DNA of 28,046 nucleotides, taken from positions 1-28,046 of IMG/VR virus record IMGVR_UViG_3300046000_006242. One strand, given 5' to 3'. This DNA is from a virus. Below the pieces are notes generated by a model. That model ran no database searches. It had not been told where the DNA came from and saw only the letters and a list, made by a program, of their open reading frames with translations. The translations under genes and the position numbers were made by a program. Shown piece by piece: positions 21,027-28,046 of this stretch (within the stretch, counting starts at the first letter, position 1; the number at the start of each line of letters is the position of its first letter).

Positions 21027-21350
21027 TTATCCCCTAAAGCCTGTGACGTGGATGGCCTGACCCATGGCCCCAGGGCGTGTTACTGGCGGCGTCTTGATTT
21101 TGAAGGAAAGGTTTTGCTCAACTAAAATCAGCGTTGATCCAATGGCGGGGGCCGGAGCTACTCCCACCGGCCACCATGCATTCACTTGCCACTCCGTATC
21201 AAAGCCACCCATTCCCAATGGAGCATCAGAAGTAGGGATGCTGGTGGTTGCCCGAAACTGAAGGCCGTTGATTGAGATAAGGGTGCCATGCCCTTCATTG
21301 ATTGCTTTCAAGTCCCTCTTTCGTGCGGCGGCAATGGCAAGTGGATTCAC
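21027..21350 (-). CDS. Head-tail connector-like protein (107 aa)
   Basis: GTG 21350 is preceded by TTTGACA (21366-21372) at 15 bases and has no ribosome binding site. The protein has an N-terminal helix (PLAIAAARKRDLKAINEGHG) and several strands (LISINGLQFRATTS, STLILVEQNLSFKIKT), compatible with a small beta-barrel head-closure protein. It is the first gene after the capsid terminator hairpins. Confidence 0.55.
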   Translation of the reverse strand: MNPLAIAAARKRDLKAINEGHGTLISINGLQFRATTSIPTSDAPLGMGGFDTEWQVNAWWPVGVAPAPAIGSTLILVEQNLSFKIKTPPVTRPGAMGQAIHVTGFRG

Positions 21351-21377
21351 TAACTACGCTGCGGCTGTCAAAACAAG

Positions 21378-21431
21378 AAGGCCGACCCCCATTTAGAGGA
21401 TCGGCCTTGCTGGATAGTCTCTGAGGAGACT
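21378..21431 (-). terminator. Two hairpins after the capsid gene, likely terminator
   Basis: AGTCTC/GAGACT (21416-21431, loop TGAG) lies nine bases after the capsid stop. It is followed by AAGGCCGA/TCGGCCTT (21378-21408), whose stem may be longer, since GATCC and GGGTC lie on the inner side. On the minus strand the second hairpin is followed by CTTGTTTT, a U-rich stretch. This suggests partial termination after the highly expressed capsid gene. Confidence 0.65.
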
Positions 21432-21439
21432 GGGGAGGA

Positions 21440-22297
21440 CTAGGCGGCTGCGACGATCAAGCCCATCGTTCCGCTGGTGACAGCCTTCACTGCACCAAAC
21501 ATTACCTCGGCGCTTGCCACAATGCTTCGGGAGCTAGGATCTGCCCACACATTGTAGTAGATGCTCAGTCCGAGGCTCTCAAGAACCACGACATCGCTCA
21601 CAAGCATATTGCTGCGGACGTGATCGAGGCTAGGAGCTGCGGAGGCGATCGCAAGAGCCTCGGGGCTGCAAGCGAAACCGGCGAGACGGGTCTGTCCGCT
21701 GAACGAGTTCGCGTAGAAGATTCCGCTGTCGAAACCGTAAGCGCCTTTGTCGAGGGTCAGGCCAGTCGTGGCCGTGGGGATGATGCCGCTGTAAAGCGTA
21801 GGCGAGAGGACAAGCCCCTTGCTGCCGCTCTTGGAGACGGAGGACCAGAGCTTGGCCAGATCGCCTGCGGCGAAGTTGGCGGCTGCTGTTGCTGGAGCCA
21901 CGATTGCGCTGCCGAAGTTGGCAACGGTGATCGGGGTTGTAACGATCGACCAGATCTTGTCGGCGAGGGCGTTCAAGTTGATCTTCACGAGCTTCTCGAG
22001 CTTCACTGCATTCTGGATGTCACCATACTCCAGTCCAAACGGCTGGTAGATGTGATCGAGGGCGACGGTTGCCTTGTCCAGAGTCGTGCCACCGACGCTA
22101 TTGAAAGCAGTGGGGTTGGTCTGGGTGCTGGCGGTTGCCGTGGCGACGGCCACCTGAACGGTGTCCTTGGGCTTCTTGACCTCTGCGGAGAAGTCAGATG
22201 AAAAAAGGCTCAGGGCGGCCAGGCGGTTGCCAAGTACGGTCTGAGCCTGCTCGCTGATGGTAGAGCCAATCAAGGCTGCATCAATGGTATTAGGCAT
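21440..22297 (-). CDS. Major capsid protein (putative HK97-fold, 285 aa)
   Basis: Length, position after the protease-scaffold gene and before the connectors, and composition (Ala/Ser/Val-rich with few Cys) support a major capsid protein. Segments: LGNRLAALSLFSSDFSAEV near the start, the middle VKINLNALADKIWSIVTTPITVANFGS, and VMFGAVKAVTSGTMGLIVAA at the C-terminus, as in encapsulin-like subunits. The ATG follows a C/A-rich leader without a ribosome binding site. A double hairpin ends its transcript. Family not named. Confidence 0.75.
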   Translation of the reverse strand: MPNTIDAALIGSTISEQAQTVLGNRLAALSLFSSDFSAEVKKPKDTVQVAVATATASTQTNPTAFNSVGGTTLDKATVALDHIYQPFGLEYGDIQNAVKLEKLVKINLNALADKIWSIVTTPITVANFGSAIVAPATAAANFAAGDLAKLWSSVSKSGSKGLVLSPTLYSGIIPTATTGLTLDKGAYGFDSGIFYANSFSGQTRLAGFACSPEALAIASAAPSLDHVRSNMLVSDVVVLESLGLSIYYNVWADPSSRSIVASAEVMFGAVKAVTSGTMGLIVAAA

Positions 22298-22357
22298 GGT
22301 GGGTGGGGTTGGGTTTGTTGTTGCTGGCTTTCCTGAGAGAGTTAGTCCCTCATGAAA

Positions 22358-23440
22358 TTATTTGCCGTTTCTAGCGGCGAAAATTGCTTTCTTGTGATCC
22401 TTGAAAAGATCGGCGGCGAGCTGCTTGTTCCCGGACTCGACGGCTGCGGAGTAAGCCTCGACAGCGTTGAACGGGGTAGCGTCGATGGAGATCTCCAGCT
22501 CGACATCCGATGGGAGAAGCCCGGCGGCGCTAAGGGCGATTCGCTTGGTCTTTTCAAGGGAGGCGATGCGGAGATCCTTGTTGGCATTCTCCGATTTGAG
22601 GTTTGTGATCTCAATCGTTGCGGCCTGAAGGTTGGCGCGGAGGGAGATGATCTCGCCTTTCTGGAGGTCAAAGGACTCGACCACCACGGAGAGCTTGGTC
22701 TGGATGACCTTCTCGGCCTCCTCGTCGGAGAGGACGGGATCGACCACCTCTGGAGCCTCAGTCGCTAGATTCTCATCCTCTAGCGAGACAATCTCGGTCT
22801 CTACTGCCACTTCTATGGCCACCTCTTCAGCCACTTCGGGAGCGGTCTCAGGAACTGGCTCGGAGGAGGTGATGACAGTCTCAACGAGCGGGGTGACTTC
22901 CTCGGACAGCACCTCTTCAACAGGGGCAACGACGGGAACCTCTTCTGGGGTGGTGGTGTCTGGCATAGATTGAAAAAGGCCGGTAGGGTTTGCTGCTGGC
23001 TGATCCACAAGGTCAGCGGAATAAATCTCCATGCAGCGAGCGGACGGAATCTGTCCCTCTGTCATAGCTTCACTTTCTCCGCTGAAGGAGATGGAGAGGC
23101 CGAAGCTGCCGGGCATATTCTCGGCCATCTCAAGGATCTTCTCAAAATCCTCATGACTCTTGAGAAGGTGGAGGTCGGCGCGGAGTTGATTTCCGTCGAT
23201 TGAGAAGTCACGGAGGACTCCCACCATGGCCTCGATGCCGGTGCAGTGATCCAGCTTGACCCTCAGTCCGTCCACGTAGGTCTCGGCGCAGGCCTTTACT
23301 TGCTCCAGGGTGATCGAATCAACGATCATGCCGTGACCTTTGGCCTCGCCCTCGGTGATGACTGAGCAACCGCGCAGTACGCCAGCCTCGCGGTCAACTT
23401 GTGACCCGGCAGCTGCTGCAAATAAGGTGATGCGACCCAT
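22358..23440 (-). CDS. Prohead protease fused to scaffold (360 aa)
   Basis: ATG 23440 (MGRITLF) is preferred; TTG 23464 would add eight residues and overlap the portal. The first 165 residues are protease-like: VKLDHCTG supplies His and GSFGLSISFSGES the likely catalytic Ser, in the order of HK97-type prohead proteases, and MEIYSADLVDQPAA is the usual ending of that domain. The remainder is Glu/Val-rich and helical, with a coiled coil (LRANLQAATIEITNLKSENANKDLRIASLEKTK), a scaffold. The capsid gene is next. TTTGACA (23459-23465) precedes the ATG by 18 bases. Confidence 0.75.
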   Translation of the reverse strand: MGRITLFAAAAGSQVDREAGVLRGCSVITEGEAKGHGMIVDSITLEQVKACAETYVDGLRVKLDHCTGIEAMVGVLRDFSIDGNQLRADLHLLKSHEDFEKILEMAENMPGSFGLSISFSGESEAMTEGQIPSARCMEIYSADLVDQPAANPTGLFQSMPDTTTPEEVPVVAPVEEVLSEEVTPLVETVITSSEPVPETAPEVAEEVAIEVAVETEIVSLEDENLATEAPEVVDPVLSDEEAEKVIQTKLSVVVESFDLQKGEIISLRANLQAATIEITNLKSENANKDLRIASLEKTKRIALSAAGLLPSDVELEISIDATPFNAVEAYSAAVESGNKQLAADLFKDHKKAIFAARNGK

Positions 23441-23460
23441 GATTGAGATTTGTGAGGATG

Positions 23461-24966
23461 TCAAACCGAGGGGTCGATCTGAGGTTCTAGCTGGGGGATC
23501 GGCATCGGCGAGCCGGGGGCGGGCGGGAAAACTTCATTCACGCTGATCTCGACACCTTCCTCGGCGGCGATCTCTGCTACCCGCTTCTTCCTACGGACTG
23601 CTGCGCGGATGGTGTCATCGAGTACCTTGTCGTGGTCCTTGCCCTGCATATTAAAAAAGTCCTGCGGGGAAATCTGACCACGCTGGAGCATATCGGAATA
23701 GAGGCGACCATCGCGCCCGATGTCCACCGAGACATTCATGGGAGCGACCCAATCAATACTATTCAGGAAAGCTCCTTCATCATTTGGGAAAGGAAGTCGG
23801 CCAGCCTCGATCTCTTGGAAGATCCAAAATTTCCAGAATGGGGCGCAGAACTGCTGAATGATAATCTCTTGAATGCGGGAGATGGTCTTGGCTGCATCGA
23901 CCATCGCGTAGCGCATCGTTGCTCCACCGGCGGCCTCTGGATCAAACAAGACAGAAGCAGGGATATTGAATCCATGCGCGATGTCGCGGCGAAGATAGGT
24001 CAGGAAGGCGTCGAGATTGTTGGCGGGATGGGTGTTATTTAATGAGGTTATCGTCTCTCCCGGCTTGAGCTGGGGGATCATGGATCCGCCTTCGGTAATC
24101 ATGTCCTTGGTGATGGAGCCACCGCCGCCGGTCGCCACTTTGTTTAGCGAGCTGCCGAGGCCGATGCTTCCGCTCTCAGGCGAGGTGATGATAAAGGCTA
24201 GGGATGCCCCGAGCTTGGCGCTCATCTTCTCGTAGGAGACGATCTCGGAGGCATCCTGAAGGTTGTCGGCGGCGCGGTGAAGCCAAGGGCGGGAGCGAAC
24301 CTGACCGATCCGATCAATCTTGCCCACGCGGGTGAGAGCATCGGCGCTGATCTCGTTATACTCGCTATAGCTGCCGGGGGACTTGAGGACTCGGTAGCGC
24401 ACCGCAGCGCCACTCTTGGAGACCTTCACTCCGTCTTGCCATCCATCCTTCACATCTGCATGGGAGGAACCGATATTCTCTCCTGGTATGATGCGAAAGA
24501 GGGCGCGGCCTGAGTTGGAGGTCTGCTTCTGCCAGAAGACATCACCAGCGAGAGCCATCTGCTTCACCAGTAACTCTTGTGCATCGTAGAAGTTGACCTG
24601 CTTGGCGACATCGACACCGAAAGGAGCATTCCCACAGGCACTCTCGAAGGCCTGCTCTGCTAGTCTGTTCCACTTCTCATCGGCGGTCTTAGCCTGCGGG
24701 ATGAGGGGGCCGACAAACTTTGCAATACCGTCCACGGCCCGCGCTGCGAGGCCGATGTTCTCGTAGAGGAAGAAGCTCTTCTTGGTCTGCTCTAATCGCG
24801 CCGAAGGAGTGAGTGCCTTGGATGCGTCGAGGGTCGGCGTGTAGATCCACATCCGCTGCGGGGATGCGATGCCGTCAGTCTGGGAGAAGTTGGTCCCCTT
24901 CTTAGGTCGGCCTGCGCCTTCCCTTTTCCCGCCGCGCTTTGATTTTCCGTCGAGTGATGTCGCCAT
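23461..24966 (-). CDS. Portal protein, lambda gpB-like (501 aa)
   Basis: ATG 24966 (MATSLDGKS) is preferred to TTG 24987 with a shadow extension. Portal features: helical N-terminal part, ELLVKQMALAGDVFWQKQTSN, the clip region near FRIIPGENIGSSHADVKDGWQDG, and a C-terminal part with GFNIPASVLFDPEAAGGATMRYA, a typical lambda-type portal block. The N-terminus carries KRGGKREGAGRPKKG, a tag more usual at the start of terminase small subunits. TTTGACA (24982-24988) lies 15 bases before the ATG. The portal is the dodecameric DNA channel at the capsid vertex. Confidence 0.85.
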   Translation of the reverse strand: MATSLDGKSKRGGKREGAGRPKKGTNFSQTDGIASPQRMWIYTPTLDASKALTPSARLEQTKKSFFLYENIGLAARAVDGIAKFVGPLIPQAKTADEKWNRLAEQAFESACGNAPFGVDVAKQVNFYDAQELLVKQMALAGDVFWQKQTSNSGRALFRIIPGENIGSSHADVKDGWQDGVKVSKSGAAVRYRVLKSPGSYSEYNEISADALTRVGKIDRIGQVRSRPWLHRAADNLQDASEIVSYEKMSAKLGASLAFIITSPESGSIGLGSSLNKVATGGGGSITKDMITEGGSMIPQLKPGETITSLNNTHPANNLDAFLTYLRRDIAHGFNIPASVLFDPEAAGGATMRYAMVDAAKTISRIQEIIIQQFCAPFWKFWIFQEIEAGRLPFPNDEGAFLNSIDWVAPMNVSVDIGRDGRLYSDMLQRGQISPQDFFNMQGKDHDKVLDDTIRAAVRRKKRVAEIAAEEGVEISVNEVFPPAPGSPMPIPQLEPQIDPSV

Positions 24967-25000
24967 ATAGGTGGCGGCGGCTGTCAAAGAATCAAAGGAA

Positions 25001-25318
25001 TCAAATCGAGAATCGCGCCCCGCTGAAGTCAGGACGGGTGCCGAGTTGGCGTCCGATCATCGTGCCGTCGGAGCGAAGGGGGACTTCCCCGAGTTCCGCC
25101 AGCACCTCTTCGATGGCATTTAGTAAGATCCCCGCTGGCATGGAGACCTCGCCACCGGCGGAGCCTCCCTCTGCGGCGGTATTTAGGATGACCACTTCCT
25201 CGACTGCCTTTCCAAAGCAGGCATCCGCCAGAGCCTTTAACTCTTCAACACTCTTGGTGCGGCGGAGATACTTCTTAACTCCCGCGCTTTTGACGGGATC
25301 GGTGATGTCGGAGGCCAT
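25001..25318 (-). CDS. Small head protein between TerL and portal (gpW position, 105 aa)
   Basis: ATG 25318 has GGAGG in a good position and TTTGACA (25332-25338) 13 bases before. The middle is helical (SVEELKALADACFGKAVEEVVILNTAAEGG, GILLNAIEEVLAELGE), and the end is RSDGTMIGRQLGTRPDFSGARF. In lambda the gene between terminase large subunit and portal is gpW, a head-tail joining protein of 68 residues. This protein is longer and the similarity is not clear by eye, so the assignment rests on gene order. Confidence 0.55.
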   Translation of the reverse strand: MASDITDPVKSAGVKKYLRRTKSVEELKALADACFGKAVEEVVILNTAAEGGSAGGEVSMPAGILLNAIEEVLAELGEVPLRSDGTMIGRQLGTRPDFSGARFSI

Positions 25319-25333
25319 GCCTCCGCCGCCGTG

Positions 25334-25630
25334 TCAAAGGTTAGTGATTCGGGAGGGGTGAATGATTTTCGTCCATTTGATCCATGACCAACCCAAGTCA
25401 TCCACGATGCGGCCTGGCTTGGAGATGATCGCATCGAAAAGAGTCTCTGTGCCCGTGATCTTGGCGGCGCGGCGTGCGTGGTCCCTCCCCCGGGCCGACC
25501 ATAGGATCAACTCATAGCCCTCTTCCTTTTTCACCCGGAGCCAAGAAATTAAAACGTCATTGACTGCTGATCCATGAATTAAGGTGCCATCGACATCGAC
25601 AGCGATGACGTTCCTGATCGGGTAGTTCAC
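25334..25630 (-). CDS. HAD-superfamily phosphatase (98 aa)
   Basis: Motif I is VDVDGTLIHG (about 11-20), motif II SARGRDHA (about 45-52, Ser45), motif III the Lys in IISKPGR, and motif IV DDLGW (about 77-81). This is a minimal HAD fold of the kind seen in small phosphatases and sucrose/polynucleotide-kinase-associated families. GTG 25630 overlaps the TerL stop (GTGA). Presence inside the packaging module is unusual. The substrate is unknown; a nucleotide or DNA end phosphate is one possibility. Confidence 0.78.
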   Translation of the reverse strand: MNYPIRNVIAVDVDGTLIHGSAVNDVLISWLRVKKEEGYELILWSARGRDHARRAAKITGTETLFDAIISKPGRIVDDLGWSWIKWTKIIHPSRITNL

Positions 25631-27360
25631 AACTTCTCCCGGAGGATGGCCCAGGCAATGCAGTGTAACTTAGTGCAGTCTCCGAAGTGGTCGTTCTCGA
25701 GGTTTTTGAATTGGTAAGGGGTATTGCGGTTGTTCTTGTTCTCGATCAGGACCTGTCCGCTATGACCGGCAAGGAAGTCTCGGGAGACATCCATCGGGAA
25801 GTGAAGGAGTGGAGGGAGTTGCTTCTGGATACGCTCGACGTAGAGGTGCATCTTCCAAATAAAATCGGAGTAGGCGTATAAGATGGAGCCGATGCCGGGG
25901 AGTGGGCTGGCGCTGAAGTGCTTGAAGGTGGCGGCGCCTCCCTTGCTCGGGTAGTAGAGTCCATCGGATCTGGAGCAGACGCCATAGACTCGCTCGGTGA
26001 AGAAGCCTGAGTCGATGAGTCCGGCCATGGGGGCCACGGTCGTCACTCCATCCGGGAGGAGGTACTTGCGGGCCTGTAGAAACTCTTCGCTAACGAGGTC
26101 GTCCACTTCCCCTACCTCACCCCAGTCGATGACCCAGCTCTCTCCGGTCATGATCCTAGCCTCGACGGTCCAGTGGGTCCGCTTGCCACCGGGATCGGCG
26201 CAGAGGGTGAGCATGGGTGCCTGTCCGTCGATCACCGCAGCCGTCGGGATCTCTCTCTGGCGGTAGCCGCCGCGTAGGTCAAGGAGGCTCTCGTCCTTAA
26301 TGGTGGTCGCTCTCGCCTCGAAGGGCAGGCCTTCGTAGGTGTTGCGAAAATCATGGAGGCCGCCCGGGGTTTCTTTCTTCTGGAGGAAGAGTTTAGCAGT
26401 CTCGCCCCACGTCATCTGGGGGGAATAAAGGCAGTTAATATGGCAGGAGATGTGATCCCTCGGGGCGGTGGGATTCCCGGCGATCCACTCGCCACGCGAG
26501 ACGAGGTCGCGTTGCATGGTCTGGGGCCAGAGTTCCCCACACTCCTCGCACTGGTAACACGCGGTATCGGCCACGCCATCCTGATCCCACGCCCCGTCCG
26601 GACCGCGTAAGTCGAGTGACCATTGGACCTGCTCGAAGCGGAGGTGCTGGCGGTGGCCGCAGTCGGGGCAGGCGATGTGGAAGCGGTGCTGGCTCCCGGC
26701 GAGGAAGTTGGTCCAGATGGCGGACGTGGGGACGGTCGGCGTCGAGACGAGGACTCTCTTGCAGATGGATCGGTAGAAGTTGGTTCTCGCCAGGGCAAGC
26801 TCGAGGGCCGGTGCCTCAGTATCGGAGGAGTCTGGCCACTTGGAAACCTCATCAGCGAAGAGGTAGCGGATCGGTCTGGACGCCAAGTTTGCCTCGGACA
26901 TGGAGCCGGTCAGCTTGACGGTGCAGGATTTCATGGAAAATTCTGTCTTCTTCATGAGGTCGGGATCGTCCGGGATGAGGTGGCGCAGCGCGGCGCACGA
27001 TCTGATCCGTGGAAGTAGCTCCCGCTCGCTCCATGACTTTGCATTCTCCGCCGTGGAGGTGACGTAGAGCACCGGCCCCGGCTGCTCGGCGATGACCCAC
27101 TGGATGAGATTAGCAAGGAGGGTAGTCCCTCCAACTTGGGCGCTCTTCACGAAGGTGATCTGCCGGACAGAGGAATCTCCGAACCAGAGGTGCAGCCGAC
27201 GAAGGTAGGGGGTGAAGTCGCAGGAAAAGCGCCCGGGCTTCGGACTGAAGCGAGGGTCGATAGTCACTTCGCTCTCGGCCCACGCGAGGGGGTCGGGGCG
27301 AATCCGTGGCTCCCACATGGAGGCCAGTTCGGTCTCAAGCTCCAGCAGTGCCGGTGACAT
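25627..27360 (-). CDS. Terminase large subunit, GpA family (577 aa)
   Basis: ATG 27360 (MSPALLELETEL) is preferred to the upstream frame within TerS. The packaging ATPase carries the deviant Walker A KSAQVGGTT (about 70-78; Lys at the start, as in lambda gpA), Walker B YLFADEVSKW, and a metal-binding CPDC...CxxC segment (IACPDCGHRQ, CYQCEECGE) near the middle, as in GpA. The C-terminal nuclease includes LTLCADPGGK and the acidic IDSGFF. It cuts concatemers and pumps DNA into the prohead. It overlaps TerS by 26 bases and the HAD gene by GTGA. Confidence 0.9.
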   Translation of the reverse strand: MSPALLELETELASMWEPRIRPDPLAWAESEVTIDPRFSPKPGRFSCDFTPYLRRLHLWFGDSSVRQITFVKSAQVGGTTLLANLIQWVIAEQPGPVLYVTSTAENAKSWSERELLPRIRSCAALRHLIPDDPDLMKKTEFSMKSCTVKLTGSMSEANLASRPIRYLFADEVSKWPDSSDTEAPALELALARTNFYRSICKRVLVSTPTVPTSAIWTNFLAGSQHRFHIACPDCGHRQHLRFEQVQWSLDLRGPDGAWDQDGVADTACYQCEECGELWPQTMQRDLVSRGEWIAGNPTAPRDHISCHINCLYSPQMTWGETAKLFLQKKETPGGLHDFRNTYEGLPFEARATTIKDESLLDLRGGYRQREIPTAAVIDGQAPMLTLCADPGGKRTHWTVEARIMTGESWVIDWGEVGEVDDLVSEEFLQARKYLLPDGVTTVAPMAGLIDSGFFTERVYGVCSRSDGLYYPSKGGAATFKHFSASPLPGIGSILYAYSDFIWKMHLYVERIQKQLPPLLHFPMDVSRDFLAGHSGQVLIENKNNRNTPYQFKNLENDHFGDCTKLHCIAWAILREKL

Positions 27361-27934
27361 CGGGTGACGGGGTGCTCCACGGTGTGGATCTGGAGGAGAC
27401 AGCCAGCTCGCGGAGGATGACATGGACTTCCTCGCGCGTGATGGCGGAGACATCGACGGCGGAGTCGATCCTCGAGGCCAAGATGTCGGGGAGGTTTTCC
27501 ATGAGATGCTTGGCCATGGCGAGATTCCCCAGTATGAACTCGCTGACCTTGGCTACCTCGACCAGCTTTCCGGAGGCGGTGGCGAGCTTGAGGTTATTCT
27601 CAGCGGCGATAATCCAGAGCTTATGAGCGTCGGTCGTATTCTTGATGAGGGTGCCGAGGCTGTTGATGTTTCCATTGGCCTCGGCCTGATCGCAGAGGGA
27701 AGAAAGCCTTGAAACCCTGACCGCTGCGGCGGTCTCAGCTTCGTCCGGAGTCATCGGCTTGGCGGAGGCCTCGGGGCGGGCAAAGGAAAAGGTGGCATCC
27801 TGTGCCCGGGACCGGACGAACTCCCTCCAGCGTGGATCTTCACGAGTGCGCCAGTTCCGAACTGCGCGGACGGAGACGGAGTGAGCGGCGGCGCACTCCT
27901 CGATCAGGGCGGCGTCATGTCGGGAATTCCTCAT
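27335..27934 (-). CDS. Terminase small subunit (199 aa)
   Basis: An N-terminal helix-turn-helix (IEECAAAHSVSVRAVRNWRT, about 11-30) would recognise the packaging site. The central part is helical (SSLCDQAEANGNINSLGTLIKNTTDAHKLWIIAAENNLKL) and oligomerises. ATG 27934 has GGAAG nearby and TTTGACA (27948-27954) 13 bases before. Pentamer repeats just upstream (27955-27990) are candidate binding sites. It guides TerL to the phage DNA. The assignment is by position and domain; family membership is not certain. Confidence 0.75.
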   Translation of the reverse strand: MRNSRHDAALIEECAAAHSVSVRAVRNWRTREDPRWREFVRSRAQDATFSFARPEASAKPMTPDEAETAAAVRVSRLSSLCDQAEANGNINSLGTLIKNTTDAHKLWIIAAENNLKLATASGKLVEVAKVSEFILGNLAMAKHLMENLPDILASRIDSAVDVSAITREEVHVILRELAVSSRSTPWSTPSPDVTGTAGA

Positions 27935-28046
27935 TGCTTCCGTTGGATGTCAAAGGAACGGAACGGAATGTGATCGGAACGGAAGGAAACAGATGGACTT
28001 CCCTAATGTCCGGACAAGATACTCTCATAAGTAAAGAGATCGGCCA
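27935..28046. other. Non-coding right end with GGAAC repeats and palindrome
   Basis: This segment carries two blocks of GGAAC-like pentamers (27955-27969 and 27976-27990), whose starts are 21 bases apart, two helical turns, and the perfect palindrome TGTCCGGACA at 28007-28016. No gene is visible. It lies immediately upstream of the terminase genes and would join position 1 in a circular molecule. A cos/pac site or late promoter region would be expected here; no clear sigma-70 promoter is seen. Confidence 0.55.
27955..27990. repeat. GGAAC pentamer direct repeats, possible TerS binding site
   Basis: Block 1 is GGAACGGAACGGAAT and block 2 is GGAACGGAAGGAAAC, with a spacer of six bases between them (GTGATC). 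They repeat with a 21-base period, so the blocks face the same side of the helix. Arrays just upstream of terS are typical recognition sites for the small terminase subunit. Confidence 0.55.

Noticed and set aside
12255-27954. TTTGACA as ordinary sigma-70 -35 boxes
   Set aside because: No -10 element follows at about 17 bases, and transcription would start inside the gene.
1-28046. Terminal direct repeats at the contig ends
   Set aside because: The first and last bases share no long match by eye, so circular closure cannot be shown from the sequence alone.

Overview
This window looks like the complete or nearly complete genome of a small temperate siphovirus-type phage of a Gram-negative bacterium. 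The evidence is a full DNA-packaging, head, tail and lysis set, a tyrosine integrase and a replication operon, with almost every gene on the minus strand and joined by 1-4 base stop/start overlaps. A two-sided attP-like site (a tRNA 3' fragment flanked by paired direct repeats) lies between phage genes, so the sequence probably represents the excised or circular form, not an integrated prophage. The host is not identified. The candidate u-spanin argues for an outer membrane, and CGCAGAGGCG-type intergenic repeats resemble repeats I associate with Verrucomicrobiota and some other phyla; this is a weak hint only.

Layout, read leftwards in the direction of most transcription. 28046-27935: non-coding, with GGAAC pentamer repeats ahead of the terminase. 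27934-21440: packaging and head (TerS, GpA-type TerL, an inserted HAD phosphatase, a small putative connector, lambda-type portal, protease-scaffold fusion, putative major capsid), closed by a terminator hairpin. 21350-12480: connector and tail genes, two tandem tail-tube-like paralogues, a gpG/gpGT pair with a canonical CCCAAAC -1 slippery site, tape measure, four distal-tail proteins, a collagen-like fibre and a small membrane/coiled-coil protein. 12479-12241: non-coding, with a tRNA-like fold between inverted repeats. 12240-9528: candidate u-spanin, two small membrane proteins, a GH108-type endolysin, a metallophosphoesterase and two small genes.

9519-7614 is the lysogeny and integration region. 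It holds two plus-strand ribbon-helix-helix proteins, a minus-strand helix-turn-helix protein with a palindrome inside its promoter, and the integrase; attP follows at 7439-7608. 7417-314 is a tightly coupled early operon: four very small genes, an HTH protein, small hypotheticals, an archaeo-eukaryotic-type primase, a linker protein, three genes encoding coiled coils and/or TPRTDA motifs, an SF3-like helicase and a small putative lipoprotein. Positions 1-313 are non-coding and contain a hairpin and most of a dense GGACGAT iteron-like cluster, a candidate origin or operator.

The most unusual signals are: (i) TTTGACA placed 13-18 bases before the start codon of nine late-region genes, mostly without a Shine-Dalgarno sequence, while the early operon has strong Shine-Dalgarno sites; (ii) the iteron cluster; (iii) a primase-helicase divided over separate genes with TPRTDA/coiled-coil genes between them; (iv) a chain of coupled microgenes of 30-61 codons; (v) the tRNA-like element.
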